Source: Anaerolineae bacterium (GTDB lineage Bacteria > Chloroflexota > Anaerolineae > Aggregatilineales > Phototrophicaceae). From it: DNA of 33,782 nucleotides. Made by a program: the position numbers and the translations under genes. How positions within the stretch are numbered: position 1 is the first letter of the stretch; each line of letters opens with the position of its first letter. A model generated the notes under the pieces. That model was not told where the DNA came from, ran no database searches, and worked only from the letters and a program-made list of their open reading frames with translations. Below are positions 15,853 through 26,365 of the stretch, one piece after another. The stretch is from NCBI GenBank assembly GCA_025454725.1, contig JALONW010000006.1, positions 1 to 33,782 on the forward strand, given 5' to 3'.

Positions 15853-16236
15853 TTACAGCGTCTCAGGGGCCAGCGACACGATGCGCGCAAAGCCCCGCTC
15901 ACGGAGTTCACGGGCAACCGGGCCGAAGACGCGAGTCCCCTTGGGACCCCACTGCCCGTCCTTGTCTTGGTCGGCAAGGATCACGGCGGCGTTGTCATCG
16001 AACCGGATGTACGACCCGTCCGGGCGGCGGAATTCCTTGGAGGTGCGGACGATTACCGCCTTCACCACCTCGGACTTCTTAACGCTGCCATTGGGCGAGG
16101 CCGACTTGACCACGCCGACAACGATGTCGCCGACGTAGCCGTAGCGGCGGCGCGAACCGCCCAACACGCGCATGACCAACAGCTCCTGAGCGCCGGTGTT
16201 GTCGGCAACCTTGAGGCGGGATTCGGTCTGAATCAT
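15853..16236 (-). CDS. rplN: 50S ribosomal protein L14
   Basis: Large-subunit protein at the subunit interface. It starts [20 protein letters not shown] and has [31 protein letters not shown] and [17 protein letters not shown], all L14 hallmarks. A few extra residues (DKDGQWGPK) sit before GTRVFGPV, making it 127 rather than about 122 residues. Its Shine-Dalgarno GGGGAGG lies in the last codons of rpsQ. Confidence 0.97.
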   Translation of the reverse strand: MIQTESRLKVADNTGAQELLVMRVLGGSRRRYGYVGDIVVGVVKSASPNGSVKKSEVVKAVIVRTSKEFRRPDGSYIRFDDNAAVILADQDKDGQWGPKGTRVFGPVARELRERGFARIVSLAPETL

Positions 16237-16239
16237 GGC

Positions 16240-16533
16240 TTAGACCTCCCCGTCGATGGTCTCAGGGGCGGGGATGGGCTGACCATCGGCACCCTCAAGC
16301 ACGGCCTCGACCACCCAGCGCTTGTGGCGGCTGAGGGGCTTGCTCTCGACCACGCGCACCAGCGACCCGGTCTTGACCGCGTTGCTCTCGTCGTGCGCCA
16401 TAATCTTCTTGGTCGAGATGACGATCTTCTTATATACCCGGTGCATCGTGCGGCGCTCGATGGCGACCACGACGGTTTTATCCATCTTGTCGCTCACCAC
16501 GCGCCCGACCAACCGGCGGCGATCATTGGTCAT
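16240..16533 (-). CDS. rpsQ: 30S ribosomal protein S17
   Basis: 16S rRNA-binding protein with an OB fold. RRRLVGRVVSDKMDKTVVVA, RRTMHRVYKKIV, KIMAHDESNAVKTGSLVRVV and SKPLSRHKRWVV match the S17 pattern. At 97 residues it has a short extra tail (LEGADGQPIPAPETIDGEV) beyond the E. coli form. Gap to rpmC is 3 bp. Confidence 0.96.
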   Translation of the reverse strand: MTNDRRRLVGRVVSDKMDKTVVVAIERRTMHRVYKKIVISTKKIMAHDESNAVKTGSLVRVVESKPLSRHKRWVVEAVLEGADGQPIPAPETIDGEV

Positions 16534-16536
16534 CGC

Positions 16537-16746
16537 TTACTTCCCCTTACTTTCGCTGCCGGCCTTGCGCTGGCCCAGCACGGTCTTGAACCGGGCGAGG
16601 TCGCGCCGGTTGGCCTTGATGAGGTTGGGATTCTTCAGCTCGCCGCTGGCCTTCTGCAGGCGGAGCTTGTACATCTCTTCCCGGTTGTCCTCGATGGCAT
16701 CAAGGAGTTGCTCGTCAGACAGCTTGGTGATCTCACGAATATCCAT
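16537..16746 (-). CDS. rpmC: 50S ribosomal protein L29
   Basis: Two-helix protein near the exit tunnel. MDIREITKLSDEQLLDAIED, the basic YKLRLQKASGELKNPNLI and RRDLARFKTVL are typical; 69 residues. Its ribosome binding site AGGAGGTGA lies inside the final codons of rplP, whose stop is 1 bp from this ATG, so the two are likely translationally coupled. Confidence 0.96.
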   Translation of the reverse strand: MDIREITKLSDEQLLDAIEDNREEMYKLRLQKASGELKNPNLIKANRRDLARFKTVLGQRKAGSESKGK

Positions 16747-16747
16747 G

Positions 16748-17182
16748 TTAGCTCACCTCCTGCCCCGAGATCGGGTCGATCCGCTTGATGATCTTGGTCT
16801 TGCAGGGCAGCTTGAACCCGGCAAGGCGCAGCGCCTCAAGCGCTTCGGCCTCACTCACGCCGCCCATCTCGAACAGGACGCGGCCCGGCTTGACGACCGC
16901 TGCCCAATATTCCACCGAACCCTTACCGCTACCCATGCGGGTCTCGGCGGCTTTCTGGGTGATGGGCTTGTCCGGGAACACCCGGATCCAAATCTTACCA
17001 CGGCGCTTGATGTAGCGGACCATCGCACGGCGGGCGGCCTCGATCTGGCGGCTGGAGAGCCAGATTGGCTCCAGTGCCTGAAGGCCGTACTCACCGAACT
17101 GGACCGCCGCGCCCCGAAGCTCAGTCCCCTTACGGCGACCGCGCATTTGCTTACGGTATTTGACACGCTTTGGCATCAACAT
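16748..17182 (-). CDS. rplP: 50S ribosomal protein L16
   Basis: Contacts A-site tRNA and supports peptidyl transferase function. [59 protein letters not shown] and [14 protein letters not shown] are diagnostic. Two ATG codons lie two residues apart; the first is used because AGGAG stands eight bases before it. The 42-bp gap to rpsC is slightly larger than its neighbours. Confidence 0.97.
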   Translation of the reverse strand: MLMPKRVKYRKQMRGRRKGTELRGAAVQFGEYGLQALEPIWLSSRQIEAARRAMVRYIKRRGKIWIRVFPDKPITQKAAETRMGSGKGSVEYWAAVVKPGRVLFEMGGVSEAEALEALRLAGFKLPCKTKIIKRIDPISGQEVS

Positions 17183-17224
17183 GCTGATTGCTCCTCTATC
17201 CTTACGCCCAGACGCGCCCGGGGG

Positions 17225-17902
17225 CTACTGGCTGATGTACACGCCGGATTTTTCTTCCTTGCGCGCCGCGTCTTGCTGCAGGATTTCCCCCTTGTAGATC
17301 CAGACCTTGATGCCAAGCTGGCCGAAGGTCGTCAGGGCTTCCGTCCGACCGTAGTCGATGTTGGCGCGGAGGGTGTTGCGCGGAACGCGACCCTCGCTGA
17401 CCATCTCGCGGCGGCTCATGTCGCCACCGGCCAGACGGCCGCAAACCTCGATACGGATGCCCTGAGCGCCGAGACGCATGGCCTGCTGCACCGCACGCTT
17501 CATGGCGCGGCTGTGACCGATACGACGGATGAGCTGGCCGGCGATGTTCTCGGCAACCAACTGCGCGTCGGCATCGGGCTTGTCGATCTCATTGACCTCA
17601 ACCTTAACCTTCTTGCCGGTCAGGGTTTCGAGGTCGGTCTTGAGCTTCTTGACCGCCTTGCCCTCACGCCCGATGATGATGCCGGGGCGCATGGTGTGGA
17701 TGGTCACCACGACTTGGTTGGGGAAGCGCTCGATCTCGGTGCGGCTGACCCCGGCCTTCTCGGCCTCGGTCTTGATGAACGCACGGATCTTGCGGTCTTC
17801 CTTCAACAGGTCAACGTAGTCACGGCCTTCCGCATACCAGCGCGACTCCCAGTCGCGGTTGATCTTGAGGCGGAATCCGATAGGATGGACTTTACGACCC
17901 AT
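17225..17902 (-). CDS. rpsC: 30S ribosomal protein S3
   Basis: Forms the mRNA entry channel. MGRKVHPIGFRLKINRDWES opens the protein; a KH domain with RPGIIIGREGKAVKKLKTDL follows; the C-terminal domain includes AMKRAVQQAMRLGAQGIRIEV, CGRLAGGDMSRREM and RANIDYGRTEALTTFGQLGI. At 225 residues it is full length. AGGAG before the ATG. Confidence 0.97.
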   Translation of the reverse strand: MGRKVHPIGFRLKINRDWESRWYAEGRDYVDLLKEDRKIRAFIKTEAEKAGVSRTEIERFPNQVVVTIHTMRPGIIIGREGKAVKKLKTDLETLTGKKVKVEVNEIDKPDADAQLVAENIAGQLIRRIGHSRAMKRAVQQAMRLGAQGIRIEVCGRLAGGDMSRREMVSEGRVPRNTLRANIDYGRTEALTTFGQLGIKVWIYKGEILQQDAARKEEKSGVYISQ

Positions 17903-17908
17903 AGAGCC

Positions 17909-18256
17909 TTACTCCTGTGTACTCTGGCGTGGGGCAAGCACGACGGTCAGGTGCGACATGCGCTTGATGCGGGGCTTGTAGCGCCCGCGTGCGCCTGCCT
18001 TGACCCGGCGCAGCCGCGTACCCTCATCGGCCCAGATTTGCGCCACAATGAGCGTGCTGGGGTCGATGTCGTGGTTGTTCTCGGCATTAGCGAGGGCCGA
18101 GTTCAGGGTCTTGAAGACGAAACCCGCGCCCTTCTGGGGCATGTATTCCAAGACAGTCTTGGCTTGGAGCGCGTCCAGCCCGCGAACCTTGTCACACACG
18201 AGGCGCAACTTCTGGGGCGAGATGGGCAGGTGCTTGGTGCGTGCGTTGACTTCCAT
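17909..18256 (-). CDS. rplV: 50S ribosomal protein L22
   Basis: Lines the peptide exit tunnel. The 115-residue protein has HLPISPQKLRLVCDKVRGLD, AKTVLEYMPQKGAGFVFKTL, SALANAENNHDIDP and, near the end, the tunnel hairpin region RLRRVKAGARGRYKPRIKRM-SHLTVVL. Gap to rpsC is 6 bp. Confidence 0.97.
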   Translation of the reverse strand: MEVNARTKHLPISPQKLRLVCDKVRGLDALQAKTVLEYMPQKGAGFVFKTLNSALANAENNHDIDPSTLIVAQIWADEGTRLRRVKAGARGRYKPRIKRMSHLTVVLAPRQSTQE

Positions 18257-18270
18257 CGTTCAGCCGCCCC

Positions 18271-18543
18271 CTACTTCTTCTTCTTCTCGACGACGTGACC
18301 CCGGAAGCTGCGCGTAGGCGCGAACTCACCGAGCTTGTGACCGACCATGTTCTCGGTCATGAAGATGGCGACGTGGCGTCGGCCATCGTGAACTGCGATG
18401 GTGTGACCGACCATCTGCGGGAACACGGTGCTGTCCCGGCTCCACGTGCGGATGACGGTCTTCTTGTTTTCCGAGTTCAGCTTCTCGACCTTGGCCAGAA
18501 GCTTGGGGTCAATAAAAGGCCCCTTTTTCAGCGAACGGCTCAT
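18271..18543 (-). CDS. rpsS: 30S ribosomal protein S19
   Basis: Head protein of the small subunit that forms a complex with S13. [60 protein letters not shown] and [15 protein letters not shown] are textbook S19; 90 residues. GAGGAC precedes the ATG. Confidence 0.97.
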   Translation of the reverse strand: MSRSLKKGPFIDPKLLAKVEKLNSENKKTVIRTWSRDSTVFPQMVGHTIAVHDGRRHVAIFMTENMVGHKLGEFAPTRSFRGHVVEKKKK

Positions 18544-18569
18544 ATCTTACGTCCTCGTCTCGTGCGCTT

Positions 18570-19397
18570 CTACTTGTTGCGGCGGCGCACGATGAACTTG
18601 TCCGTGCGCTTGTTCCGGCGGGTACGGTAACCGAGGGCAGGCTTGCCCCACGGGGTCTTGGGACCGGGCATACCGATACCCGAACGGCCTTCACCACCAC
18701 CGTGGGGGTGGCTGCCGGGGTCCATCGCCACACCACGGACCGACGGGCGGATGCCCATCCAACGCTTGCGCCCGGCCTTGCCGAGGTTCACGTTACCGTG
18801 GTCGACGTTGCCGACCTGCCCGATGGTCGCCATGCAGCGCTCATGCACGAGGCGAACCTCGCCGCTGGGCAGGCGGATCTGGGCGTAAGTGCCTTCCTTC
18901 GCCAGCAACTGAGCCGAGACGCCCGCCGAGCGCGCCATCTGGCCGCCCTTGCCGGGCAGCAGCTCAATGTTGTGGATTTCCGTACCGACCGGGATGTCAC
19001 GGATGATCATCGCGTTGCCGGGACGAAGGATGGCCTGCTCGCCGTTGCCGACCACATCACCGACCTTGAGGCCCAGCGGCGCGATAATATAGCGCTTCTC
19101 GCCGTCCTCGTACTGCAACAGGGCGATGCGGGCGCTGCGGTTCGGGTCGTACTCAATCGCCGAAACGGTGGCCTTGCAGTCGAACTTGTTGCGCTTGAAG
19201 TCGATCAGGCGGTAACGGCGCTTGTGGCCGCCGCCGCGGTGGCGGATGGTGACGTGGCCTTGGTTGTTACGGCCACCCTTCTTCGGGAGCGCTTCGGTCA
19301 GGCTGCGCTCCGGCTTGCTCTTGGTGATTTCTTCAAAACTGTGGCCCGTCATTCCTCGGCGGCCAGCCGAGGTGGGCTTGTAGACCTTAACAGCCAT
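18570..19397 (-). CDS. rplB: 50S ribosomal protein L2
   Basis: Needed for subunit association and peptidyl transfer. The N-terminal part has [20 protein letters not shown] and [20 protein letters not shown]; the middle has [20 protein letters not shown]; the C-terminal signature reads [20 protein letters not shown] with the conserved histidine, then [19 protein letters not shown]. 275 residues, full length. AAGGGG before the ATG. Confidence 0.98.
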   Translation of the reverse strand: MAVKVYKPTSAGRRGMTGHSFEEITKSKPERSLTEALPKKGGRNNQGHVTIRHRGGGHKRRYRLIDFKRNKFDCKATVSAIEYDPNRSARIALLQYEDGEKRYIIAPLGLKVGDVVGNGEQAILRPGNAMIIRDIPVGTEIHNIELLPGKGGQMARSAGVSAQLLAKEGTYAQIRLPSGEVRLVHERCMATIGQVGNVDHGNVNLGKAGRKRWMGIRPSVRGVAMDPGSHPHGGGEGRSGIGMPGPKTPWGKPALGYRTRRNKRTDKFIVRRRNK

Positions 19398-19409
19398 CGG
19401 TTATGCCCC

Positions 19410-19703
19410 TTATACCTCAAACAGGTCGATCTTATCGCCCTCGGCCAAGGTTACCACTGCCTTTTTCCATTGCTGGGTACGGCGGTAGAACTTGCGACCA
19501 CGGCGGCCCCGCTTGTAGGGCATGACCATTGTGTTGACCTTGACGACCGACACGCCGAAAATAGCGCTGACGGCCTCCTTGATCTGGACCTTGTTAGCGC
19601 CCGTTGCGACCTCGAACACATACTGGTTGTTCTCAGACAGCAGGTTCGTCTTTTCGCTGACGATTGGGCGACGGATTACGTCGTACAGGTGTAGACTCGT
19701 CAT
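19410..19703 (-). CDS. rplW: 50S ribosomal protein L23
   Basis: Sits at the tunnel exit and docks trigger factor and SRP. LYDVIRRPIVSEKTNLLSEN, FEVATGANKVQIKEAVSAIF and VKVNTMVMPYKRGRRGRKFY identify it. ATG at 19703 is chosen: it gives the standard 97-residue protein and has GGAGG ten bases upstream, within the last codons of rplD. A possible earlier start would overlap rplD and add a non-conserved MAWDDGG segment. Confidence 0.95.
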   Translation of the reverse strand: MTSLHLYDVIRRPIVSEKTNLLSENNQYVFEVATGANKVQIKEAVSAIFGVSVVKVNTMVMPYKRGRRGRKFYRRTQQWKKAVVTLAEGDKIDLFEV

Positions 19704-19708
19704 CTTCC

Positions 19709-20350
19709 TTAGGCCTCCGTCGTCCCAAGCCAATTGCTGATGATGGGCAGGGCGTCGAGCGGCAGGACAACGCGGTTGTACTGGAGCAGGTCACGCACGT
19801 TGAGGTACATGGCACGCAGGTAGTAAGCGCGGTCAAGGTTGCGGACGCTGCGCTCCACGTTCTCGTTGCGGTCAGCCAGCACGACTAGCGCACTGTTATC
19901 GCCCACCAGCGCCTGAAGAACCTTGGCCATTTCCTTGGTCTTGGGCTGGATGCTGCTAACGCTGTCAACGACCACAAGCTGGCCGTCTAGAACAAGGCTG
20001 CTCAACGCATGGCGGATGGCCTTGCGGTGCATCTTCTTGGGGAGCGCCTTGGTGTACTTGTGAGGGATGGGACCGTGTGCGATACCACCACCAACGAAGA
20101 TCGGGGCGTTGCGCGACCCGTGGCGGGCGCGGCCCGTACCCTTCTGGCGGTAGACCTTAGCGGTCGTGCGGTTGTTCTCGCTGCGGGTCTTGGTCTTGTG
20201 CGTCCCCAAACGGGCGTTGGCCTGTTGGCGAACGAACGCTTGGTGCATCAGACCAATGTTCAGGTCTTCCTTAGCGATTCCAAAAATCTCGGCGGGCAGG
20301 TCAACCGTAGAGACCTGCTTACCGTTGATATCCATGACAGGGAACTGCAT
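19709..20350 (-). CDS. rplD: 50S ribosomal protein L4
   Basis: Tunnel protein; in E. coli it also represses the S10 operon. MQFPVMDINGKQVSTVDLP, then RTTAKVYRQKGTGRARHGSR, GGGIAHGPIPHKYTKALPKK and HRKAIRHALSS mark L4. AGGAGG eight bases before the ATG at 20350 favours it over a TTG six bases upstream. 213 residues. Confidence 0.96.
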   Translation of the reverse strand: MQFPVMDINGKQVSTVDLPAEIFGIAKEDLNIGLMHQAFVRQQANARLGTHKTKTRSENNRTTAKVYRQKGTGRARHGSRNAPIFVGGGIAHGPIPHKYTKALPKKMHRKAIRHALSSLVLDGQLVVVDSVSSIQPKTKEMAKVLQALVGDNSALVVLADRNENVERSVRNLDRAYYLRAMYLNVRDLLQYNRVVLPLDALPIISNWLGTTEA

Positions 20351-20374
20351 GGTCAAGTCCTCCTTTAGGCCCGC

Positions 20375-21016
20375 TTACTTCTTGCGTGCCTTGACCGACG
20401 GCTTAATCATAACGATGCCGTTTTTGTGGCCCGGCACAGAGCCGCGAATAGCTAACAGGTTGCGCTCTGCATCGACCAACACGACTTCGAGGTTCTGGGT
20501 GGTCACACGTTCGTTGCCCATGTGACCGGCCATACGCTGCCCCTTAAGGGTGCGACCGGGGAATGAACGCTGGCCGATAGAACCCGGAGCGCGCTCGCGG
20601 TCAGACTGACCGTGCGTCTTGGGCTGGCGGTTGAAACCGTGGCGCTTAATCGCGCCGGCAAAGCCGCGTCCTTTGGACGTACCAATCACGTCCACGCGCT
20701 CGCCCTTGTTGAAAACATCGACCTTAATCTGGTCGCCTTCTGCAACGTCCGCATCGCCTTCTTTGATGCGGAACTCGCGCAAAACGCGCAGCGCAGGCAG
20801 GTTGTTGCGCTTGAGGTGGCCGAGCTGGCCCTGTGTCAAGCGCTGCGGCTTGGTCTCCCAGTAGCCCAACTGGATGGCGACATAGCCGTCCTTGTCCTTG
20901 CTACGGATCTGCGTGACGTGGCACGGCCCAGCTTGGATGACGGTGACAGGGATGACATTCCCCTGCTCGTCAAAAATCTGGGTCATACCCACCTTTTTAC
21001 CAATCATGCCCTTCAT
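20375..21016 (-). CDS. rplC: 50S ribosomal protein L3
   Basis: Near the peptidyl transferase centre. MKGMIGKKVGMTQIFDEQGN begins the conserved region; IDVIGTSKGRGFAGAIKRHG-like and HGQSDRERAPGSIGQRSFPG with KGQRMAGHMGNERVT are the L3 signatures. GGAGG lies seven bases before the ATG at 21016; the reading frame is open further upstream but that part is not L3-like. The 171-bp gap to rpsJ is the largest one between ribosomal protein genes here; no promoter was convincing in it. Confidence 0.96.
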   Translation of the reverse strand: MKGMIGKKVGMTQIFDEQGNVIPVTVIQAGPCHVTQIRSKDKDGYVAIQLGYWETKPQRLTQGQLGHLKRNNLPALRVLREFRIKEGDADVAEGDQIKVDVFNKGERVDVIGTSKGRGFAGAIKRHGFNRQPKTHGQSDRERAPGSIGQRSFPGRTLKGQRMAGHMGNERVTTQNLEVVLVDAERNLLAIRGSVPGHKNGIVMIKPSVKARKK

Positions 21017-21187
21017 AGTGTGGCCTCCAGAGGGGTGCTGCGCGGGCTGCGCGCCGGGAACTCGATAAGCCCCCGCCCCCATTCTGTCCTTAGCGTACTT
21101 CCCTGTACACCCGCAGCGGCGGACCTGAACGTTGCCCGCTTGCGTTGAGCGTGTGTGGGGATAGAAACGAACTGGGTGGAAAATGGA

Positions 21188-21502
21188 CTAAAGCTTGATC
21201 TCGATGTCAACACCAGCCGGAAGGTTCAGGCGGGTGAGGTTCTCGATGGTCTTGCTATCGGGGTCGATCACGTCGATCAGCCGCGAGTGGGTGCGGATCT
21301 CGAAGTGTTCGTGCGAGTCCTTGTCGATGAAGGTGGAACGACGCACGGTGAAGCGCTCTAGCTTGGTGGGCAGCGGGACTGGCCCGACCACCCGCGCACC
21401 CGCGCGCTCCGCCGTCTCTACGATCCGCTGCGCCGACTGGTCGAGGACGCGGTGGTCATAGGCCTTGAGGCGGATACGGATCTTGTTCTTCGCTGCTGCC
21501 AT
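21188..21502 (-). CDS. rpsJ: 30S ribosomal protein S10
   Basis: Head protein; with NusB it also takes part in antitermination. [40 protein letters not shown], the loop [20 protein letters not shown] and [11 protein letters not shown] identify S10. 104 residues. GGGAG before the ATG. First gene of the S10 part, separated from tuf by a strong hairpin. Confidence 0.97.
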   Translation of the reverse strand: MAAAKNKIRIRLKAYDHRVLDQSAQRIVETAERAGARVVGPVPLPTKLERFTVRRSTFIDKDSHEHFEIRTHSRLIDVIDPDSKTIENLTRLNLPAGVDIEIKL

Positions 21503-21528
21503 TGTTGGCTCCCGTTCTTTCCGTTAGA

Positions 21529-21562
21529 AATGCCGGGGGGCGGGTTGCTGCCCCCCGGCATT
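21529..21562 (-). terminator. Strong hairpin between tuf and rpsJ (attenuator or processing site)
   Basis: AATGCCGGGGGGC and GCCCCCCGGCATT form a perfect 13-bp stem with an 8-nt loop. On the minus strand it is followed by TTTCTAACGG, so the T-tail is weak. It could partly terminate the str transcript after tuf, or protect and process the mRNA, giving different levels of EF-Tu and the S10 genes. Confidence 0.6.
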
Positions 21563-21593
21563 ACCTGATCGGTTCGCTACGCTTTAATGGGCG

Positions 21594-22790
<1,197 letters not shown>

Positions 22791-22879
22791 TGTGCTTTCC
22801 TCGTCCTTCTTTTGTTTGAGGTCTTGCTTTGGGGTCTAACAAACTAGCCTAACGAAACTGCGGTGTGGGGCCAGCCGGT

Positions 22880-24979
22880 TTAGCGGCCAGCCTTGATGAC
22901 CTGCTCCGCCACGCTGTTAGGAGCGATGGTGTAGCGGTCGAATTCCATCGTGAACTGGCCACGACCCTGCGTGATGTTGCGGATGTTGGTGGCGTAGCCG
23001 AACATCTCGGCCAGCGGGACATACGCGCTGACGGCAGTTGCGCCGACACCGCGCGCTTCCATGCCGTTGATGATACCACGGCGGGACGACAGGTCGCCCA
23101 CCACCGCGCCGGTGAACTCGTCAGGCACGAACACTTCGACCTTCATCGTCGGCTCCAGCAGAACTGGGGCAGACTTCTGAACGCCTTCCTTCAAGCACAT
23201 CGAACCGGCGATTTTGAACGCCATTTCGCTCGAGTCGACGTCGTGGGATGCGCCGTCCACGAGGCGGGCGCGGACGCCAACCACGGGGAAGCCCGCCAAC
23301 ACGCCGCCAGCACACGCTTCGCGCATACCGTTCTCGGTCGGGCGGATGAACTCACGGGGGATGGTACCACCGCGGATTTCATCGACGAACTCAAATTCGT
23401 GCTTAGCGTTCTTGAGTTCTTCTTCGGTCATCGGCTCAAATTCGGCGACGACGCGGGCATACTGGCCCGAACCGCCCGACTGCCGCTTGAAGATCATGTC
23501 AACACGGGCCGTGCGCGTGATGGTCTCACGGTACGACACGCGGGGGCGGCCAACGGTCGCCTGCACGCCGAATTCGCGCATCAGGCGGTCAACCAACACC
23601 TCAAGGTGAAGTTCACCCATGCCGCGCAGCTTGGTCTGGTTGTCCTCGACTTCGACCTTGAAGGTCGGGTCTTCTTCAGCCAGACGACGCAGCGCCTCAC
23701 CCATCTTGTCTTGGTCGGCCTTACTGTTCGGCTCAACCGCAACTTCGATCACCGGCTCAGGGAACTTGATGTTCTCCAGCTTGATCGGCTGATCGGGGTC
23801 AGACAGGGTGTCACCGGTGAACGTCCCCTTGAGGGCGAGGATCGCGGCGATGTCGCCCGCGTGAACCTCGGTGATGTCCTCACGACGGTCGGCGAACATG
23901 CGGACAATACGCCCGATGCGCTCGCGCTCACCCTTGGTGGTGTTGGCAACGGTCGTACCGCTGCGCAGCACACCAGAGTAGACGCGCACGAAGGCGAGAC
24001 GGCCAACGAACGGGTCGGTAATAATCTTGAAGACCAACGCCGACAGCGGCTGGTCGTCCGAGGCGGTGCGCTCCACCGGCTCCTCGGTCTTGGGATGGAT
24101 ACCCTTGGTCGAGGCGATATCCAGCGGCGACGGCAGCAGCGCAACAACTTGGTCCAGCATCAACTGAACGCCCTTGTTCTTGAGCGCCGAACCGCACAGA
24201 ACCGGCTGGATGCGCCCAGCGATGGTTGCAGCCCGCATAGCGGCCTGAATCTCATCGTCGGAAATCGCTTCTTCCATCAGGTACTTCTCGGTGAGAAGCT
24301 CGTCGTTTTCGATGATCTTTTCGATCATTTCCTGACGGGCGGTTTCCGCTTGTTCGCGGTAGCTCTCCGGGATCGGGTGACGGGTGACGTTCTGACCGAG
24401 GTCGTCAGCGTAAGTGATCAGTTCCATCGTCATCAGGTCGATGATGCCCTTGAACTGGTCACCTTCGCCGAACGGCATCTGGATGGGTACGGGGTTACCG
24501 TTCACGCGCTCGATGATCATGTTGACCGTGCGGGTGAAGTTTGCGCCCATCCGGTCCATCTTGTTGACGAAGCAGATGCGCGGAACCTTATACTGGTCGG
24601 CTTGACGCCAAACAGTCTCGGACTGCGGCTCTACACCGGCCACCGCGTCGAACACGACAACGCCACCGTCAAGGACGCGCAGCGAACGCTGCACCTCGGC
24701 GGTGAAGTCCACGTGGCCGGGGGTGTCGATGACGTTGACCTGATAACCCTTCCACTGGGCGGTAACGGCGGCGGAGGTAATGGTGATACCACGCTCGCGC
24801 TCCTGCTCCATGTAGTCGGTCGTCGCGCCGCCCTCGTGTACTTCACCGATTTTGTGAACCATACCGGTGTAGTAGAGGACGCGCTCAGTCGTGGTGGTCT
24901 TGCCAGCATCAATGTGAGCAATGATGCCGATGTTGCGGACCTTGCTCAGGTCCAGTTTTGGGTCGAGCGTTTTAGCCAT
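22880..24979 (-). CDS. fusA: Elongation factor G
   Basis: Translocation GTPase. G1 [13 protein letters not shown], switch [19 protein letters not shown]3 [10 protein letters not shown]4 NKMDR and [10 protein letters not shown] are intact; domain IV has [10 protein letters not shown] and the loop [20 protein letters not shown], and the C-terminal [20 protein letters not shown] is typical. At 699 residues it is full length and, from its place between rpsG and tuf, the housekeeping EF-G. The ribosome binding site is weak. Confidence 0.98.
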   Translation of the reverse strand: MAKTLDPKLDLSKVRNIGIIAHIDAGKTTTTERVLYYTGMVHKIGEVHEGGATTDYMEQERERGITITSAAVTAQWKGYQVNVIDTPGHVDFTAEVQRSLRVLDGGVVVFDAVAGVEPQSETVWRQADQYKVPRICFVNKMDRMGANFTRTVNMIIERVNGNPVPIQMPFGEGDQFKGIIDLMTMELITYADDLGQNVTRHPIPESYREQAETARQEMIEKIIENDELLTEKYLMEEAISDDEIQAAMRAATIAGRIQPVLCGSALKNKGVQLMLDQVVALLPSPLDIASTKGIHPKTEEPVERTASDDQPLSALVFKIITDPFVGRLAFVRVYSGVLRSGTTVANTTKGERERIGRIVRMFADRREDITEVHAGDIAAILALKGTFTGDTLSDPDQPIKLENIKFPEPVIEVAVEPNSKADQDKMGEALRRLAEEDPTFKVEVEDNQTKLRGMGELHLEVLVDRLMREFGVQATVGRPRVSYRETITRTARVDMIFKRQSGGSGQYARVVAEFEPMTEEELKNAKHEFEFVDEIRGGTIPREFIRPTENGMREACAGGVLAGFPVVGVRARLVDGASHDVDSSEMAFKIAGSMCLKEGVQKSAPVLLEPTMKVEVFVPDEFTGAVVGDLSSRRGIINGMEARGVGATAVSAYVPLAEMFGYATNIRNITQGRGQFTMEFDRYTIAPNSVAEQVIKAGR

Positions 24980-25025
24980 GCTATGCTCTGTTGCGCTTTG
25001 TGTCGTGGGCTAGGCGGGGCAAAAG

Positions 25026-25493
25026 CTACTTGTAATGCGCGAAGGCGCGGTTAGCTTCAGCCATACGGTGGGTCTCGTCTTTTTTCTTGATCGAGTTCCC
25101 TTGTCCATTGGCGGCATCGAGCAGTTCAGCCGCAAGCTTGTTGGGCATGCCCTTCCCCGAACGGGAACGGGAGTTTGCCAGCAACCAGCGCATCGCCAGT
25201 GACAGGCCACGCTCGTTGGTGACCTCAACCGGCACTTGGTAGGTCGAACCACCGACGCGGCGGGGCTTGACCTCAACGGCGGGGGTCACATTGCGGAGAG
25301 CCTGCTCAAACACCTCTAGGGGGCTGCGCTTGGCCTTCTCTTCAATGATGTCCAACGCTTCATACATAATGCCCAGCGACGTGCTACGCTTGCCGCCGTA
25401 CATCATCCGGTTGATAAACATCGTCAAGCTGACGCTGTTGTACTTGTTGTCCGGAGCGACCGGGCGCTTCGGGGGGGAATTGCGTCTCGGCAT
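25026..25493 (-). CDS. rpsG: 30S ribosomal protein S7
   Basis: Head assembly protein, in E. coli the str operon repressor. MPRRNSPPKRPVAPDNKYNS, FINRMMYGGKRSTS, NVTPAVEVKPRRVGGSTYQV and AMRWLLANSRSRSGKGMPNK identify it. 155 residues. Stop lies 46 bp before the fusA ATG. Confidence 0.97.
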   Translation of the reverse strand: MPRRNSPPKRPVAPDNKYNSVSLTMFINRMMYGGKRSTSLGIMYEALDIIEEKAKRSPLEVFEQALRNVTPAVEVKPRRVGGSTYQVPVEVTNERGLSLAMRWLLANSRSRSGKGMPNKLAAELLDAANGQGNSIKKKDETHRMAEANRAFAHYK

Positions 25494-25515
25494 GGTCTTG
25501 GTTCACCCTGTTCCG

Positions 25516-25965
25516 TTACTTCTTCTTCGCCGGGGCAGCCGCAGCGCCAGCCTTCGGGCGCTTGGTGCCGTACTTGCTGCGCGCCTGAAGGCGGTTCTTC
25601 ACACCGTCCGAGTCGAGCGTCCCACGAACAATGTGGTAACGCACACCCGGAAGGTCCTTGACACGGCCACCACGAACCAGCACGACGCTGTGTTCCTGAA
25701 GGCTGTGACCTTCACCGGGGATATAGGCCGTAACCTCGATCCCGTTCGACAACCGCACACGAGCTACCTTACGCAGCGCCGAGTTCGGCTTCTTCGGCGT
25801 CATGGTACGCACAACCGTGCATACCCCACGCTTCTGAGGCGCACCGGCGGGCTGCTTGGTCCGCCGACGAGCGTAGGCGTTCCACGTGTACTGCAACGCA
25901 GGGGCCTTGCTCTTGAATTTCTTGCTCTGGCGACCTTTACGCACCAACTGGTTGATGGTCGGCAT
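25516..25965 (-). CDS. rpsL: 30S ribosomal protein S12
   Basis: Decoding-centre protein. [20 protein letters not shown] opens it; [18 protein letters not shown] carries the lysine that is mutated in streptomycin-resistant strains, here wild type; [20 protein letters not shown] and [15 protein letters not shown] follow, including the aspartate that is methylthiolated in many bacteria. A lysine/alanine-rich tail extends it to 149 residues. GGAGAGG before the ATG. First gene of the str-S10-spc block. Confidence 0.98.
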   Translation of the reverse strand: MPTINQLVRKGRQSKKFKSKAPALQYTWNAYARRRTKQPAGAPQKRGVCTVVRTMTPKKPNSALRKVARVRLSNGIEVTAYIPGEGHSLQEHSVVLVRGGRVKDLPGVRYHIVRGTLDSDGVKNRLQARSKYGTKRPKAGAAAAPAKKK

Positions 25966-26183
25966 AACCTCTCCGTCCTGCTAAATCGTCTCTGGCGGCA
26001 GGCGTGCAAAAAGGCGAATGCGAGTCTTTACCCGCCGTTCGCCCAGTGCTACCTGCCGTAACGAGCCTCAGCACTTATCCCGCGCTGCACTTTCGTCACA
26101 TACACTCGGTTCAGCGCGGTCATCCATTGCCTCTCTGGGTCTTAACCCGAACAAGAGGTTGGCTGCTGCGCCGGTATTGATCG
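25966..26183 (-). promoter_or_regulatory. Untranslated leader of the rpsL transcript with stem-loop
   Basis: From the predicted transcript start to the rpsL ATG there are about 218 nt without an evident gene. On the minus strand CCTCT...GGGT-TAAG-ACCC...AGAGG forms a two-part stem-loop at 26158-26130. Its length and structure fit a ribosomal-protein leader with feedback or antitermination signals, but no known binding site was recognised. Confidence 0.4.
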
Positions 26184-26189
26184 GGCGGT

Positions 26190-26219
26190 ATCGTATCAGT
26201 CAGCCTAGGGGTGTGTCAA
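26190..26219 (-). promoter_or_regulatory. Strong sigma70-type promoter for the str-S10-spc block
   Basis: On the minus strand a perfect TTGACA (26219-26214), an 18-bp spacer and TACGAT (26195-26190). It is the best -35 match noted in the window and stands alone upstream of rpsL. Confidence 0.8.
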
Positions 26220-26365
26220 GCTATGGCCTCGCTTATCGCCCGCTTTTTAATGCGGTTCTCATAATTAAGCGTCTTCCACCCTTTTTGGTCGTGCATACTC
26301 GGCGGATACAGGTTAGAATAGGATTAAGCGGGCGGCGTGATGCGGCCCGATTGAGGGGGATACTT

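Noticed and set aside
16322-18298. Very long plus-strand open frame opposite rpsQ, rpmC, rplP, rpsC, rplV and rpsS
   Set aside because: It is antisense to clearly conserved ribosomal genes, matches no family, and arises from the GC-biased codon use of the real genes.
22865-25054. Plus-strand open frame of about 730 codons opposite fusA
   Set aside because: A shadow of EF-G; the His/Asp-rich composition is typical of reverse-complement reading and no domain is visible.
26018-26365. Upstream extension of the small lipoprotein gene
   Set aside because: It overlaps the rpsL promoter and leader and would bury the signal peptide; the later TTG with GGGGGA fits better.
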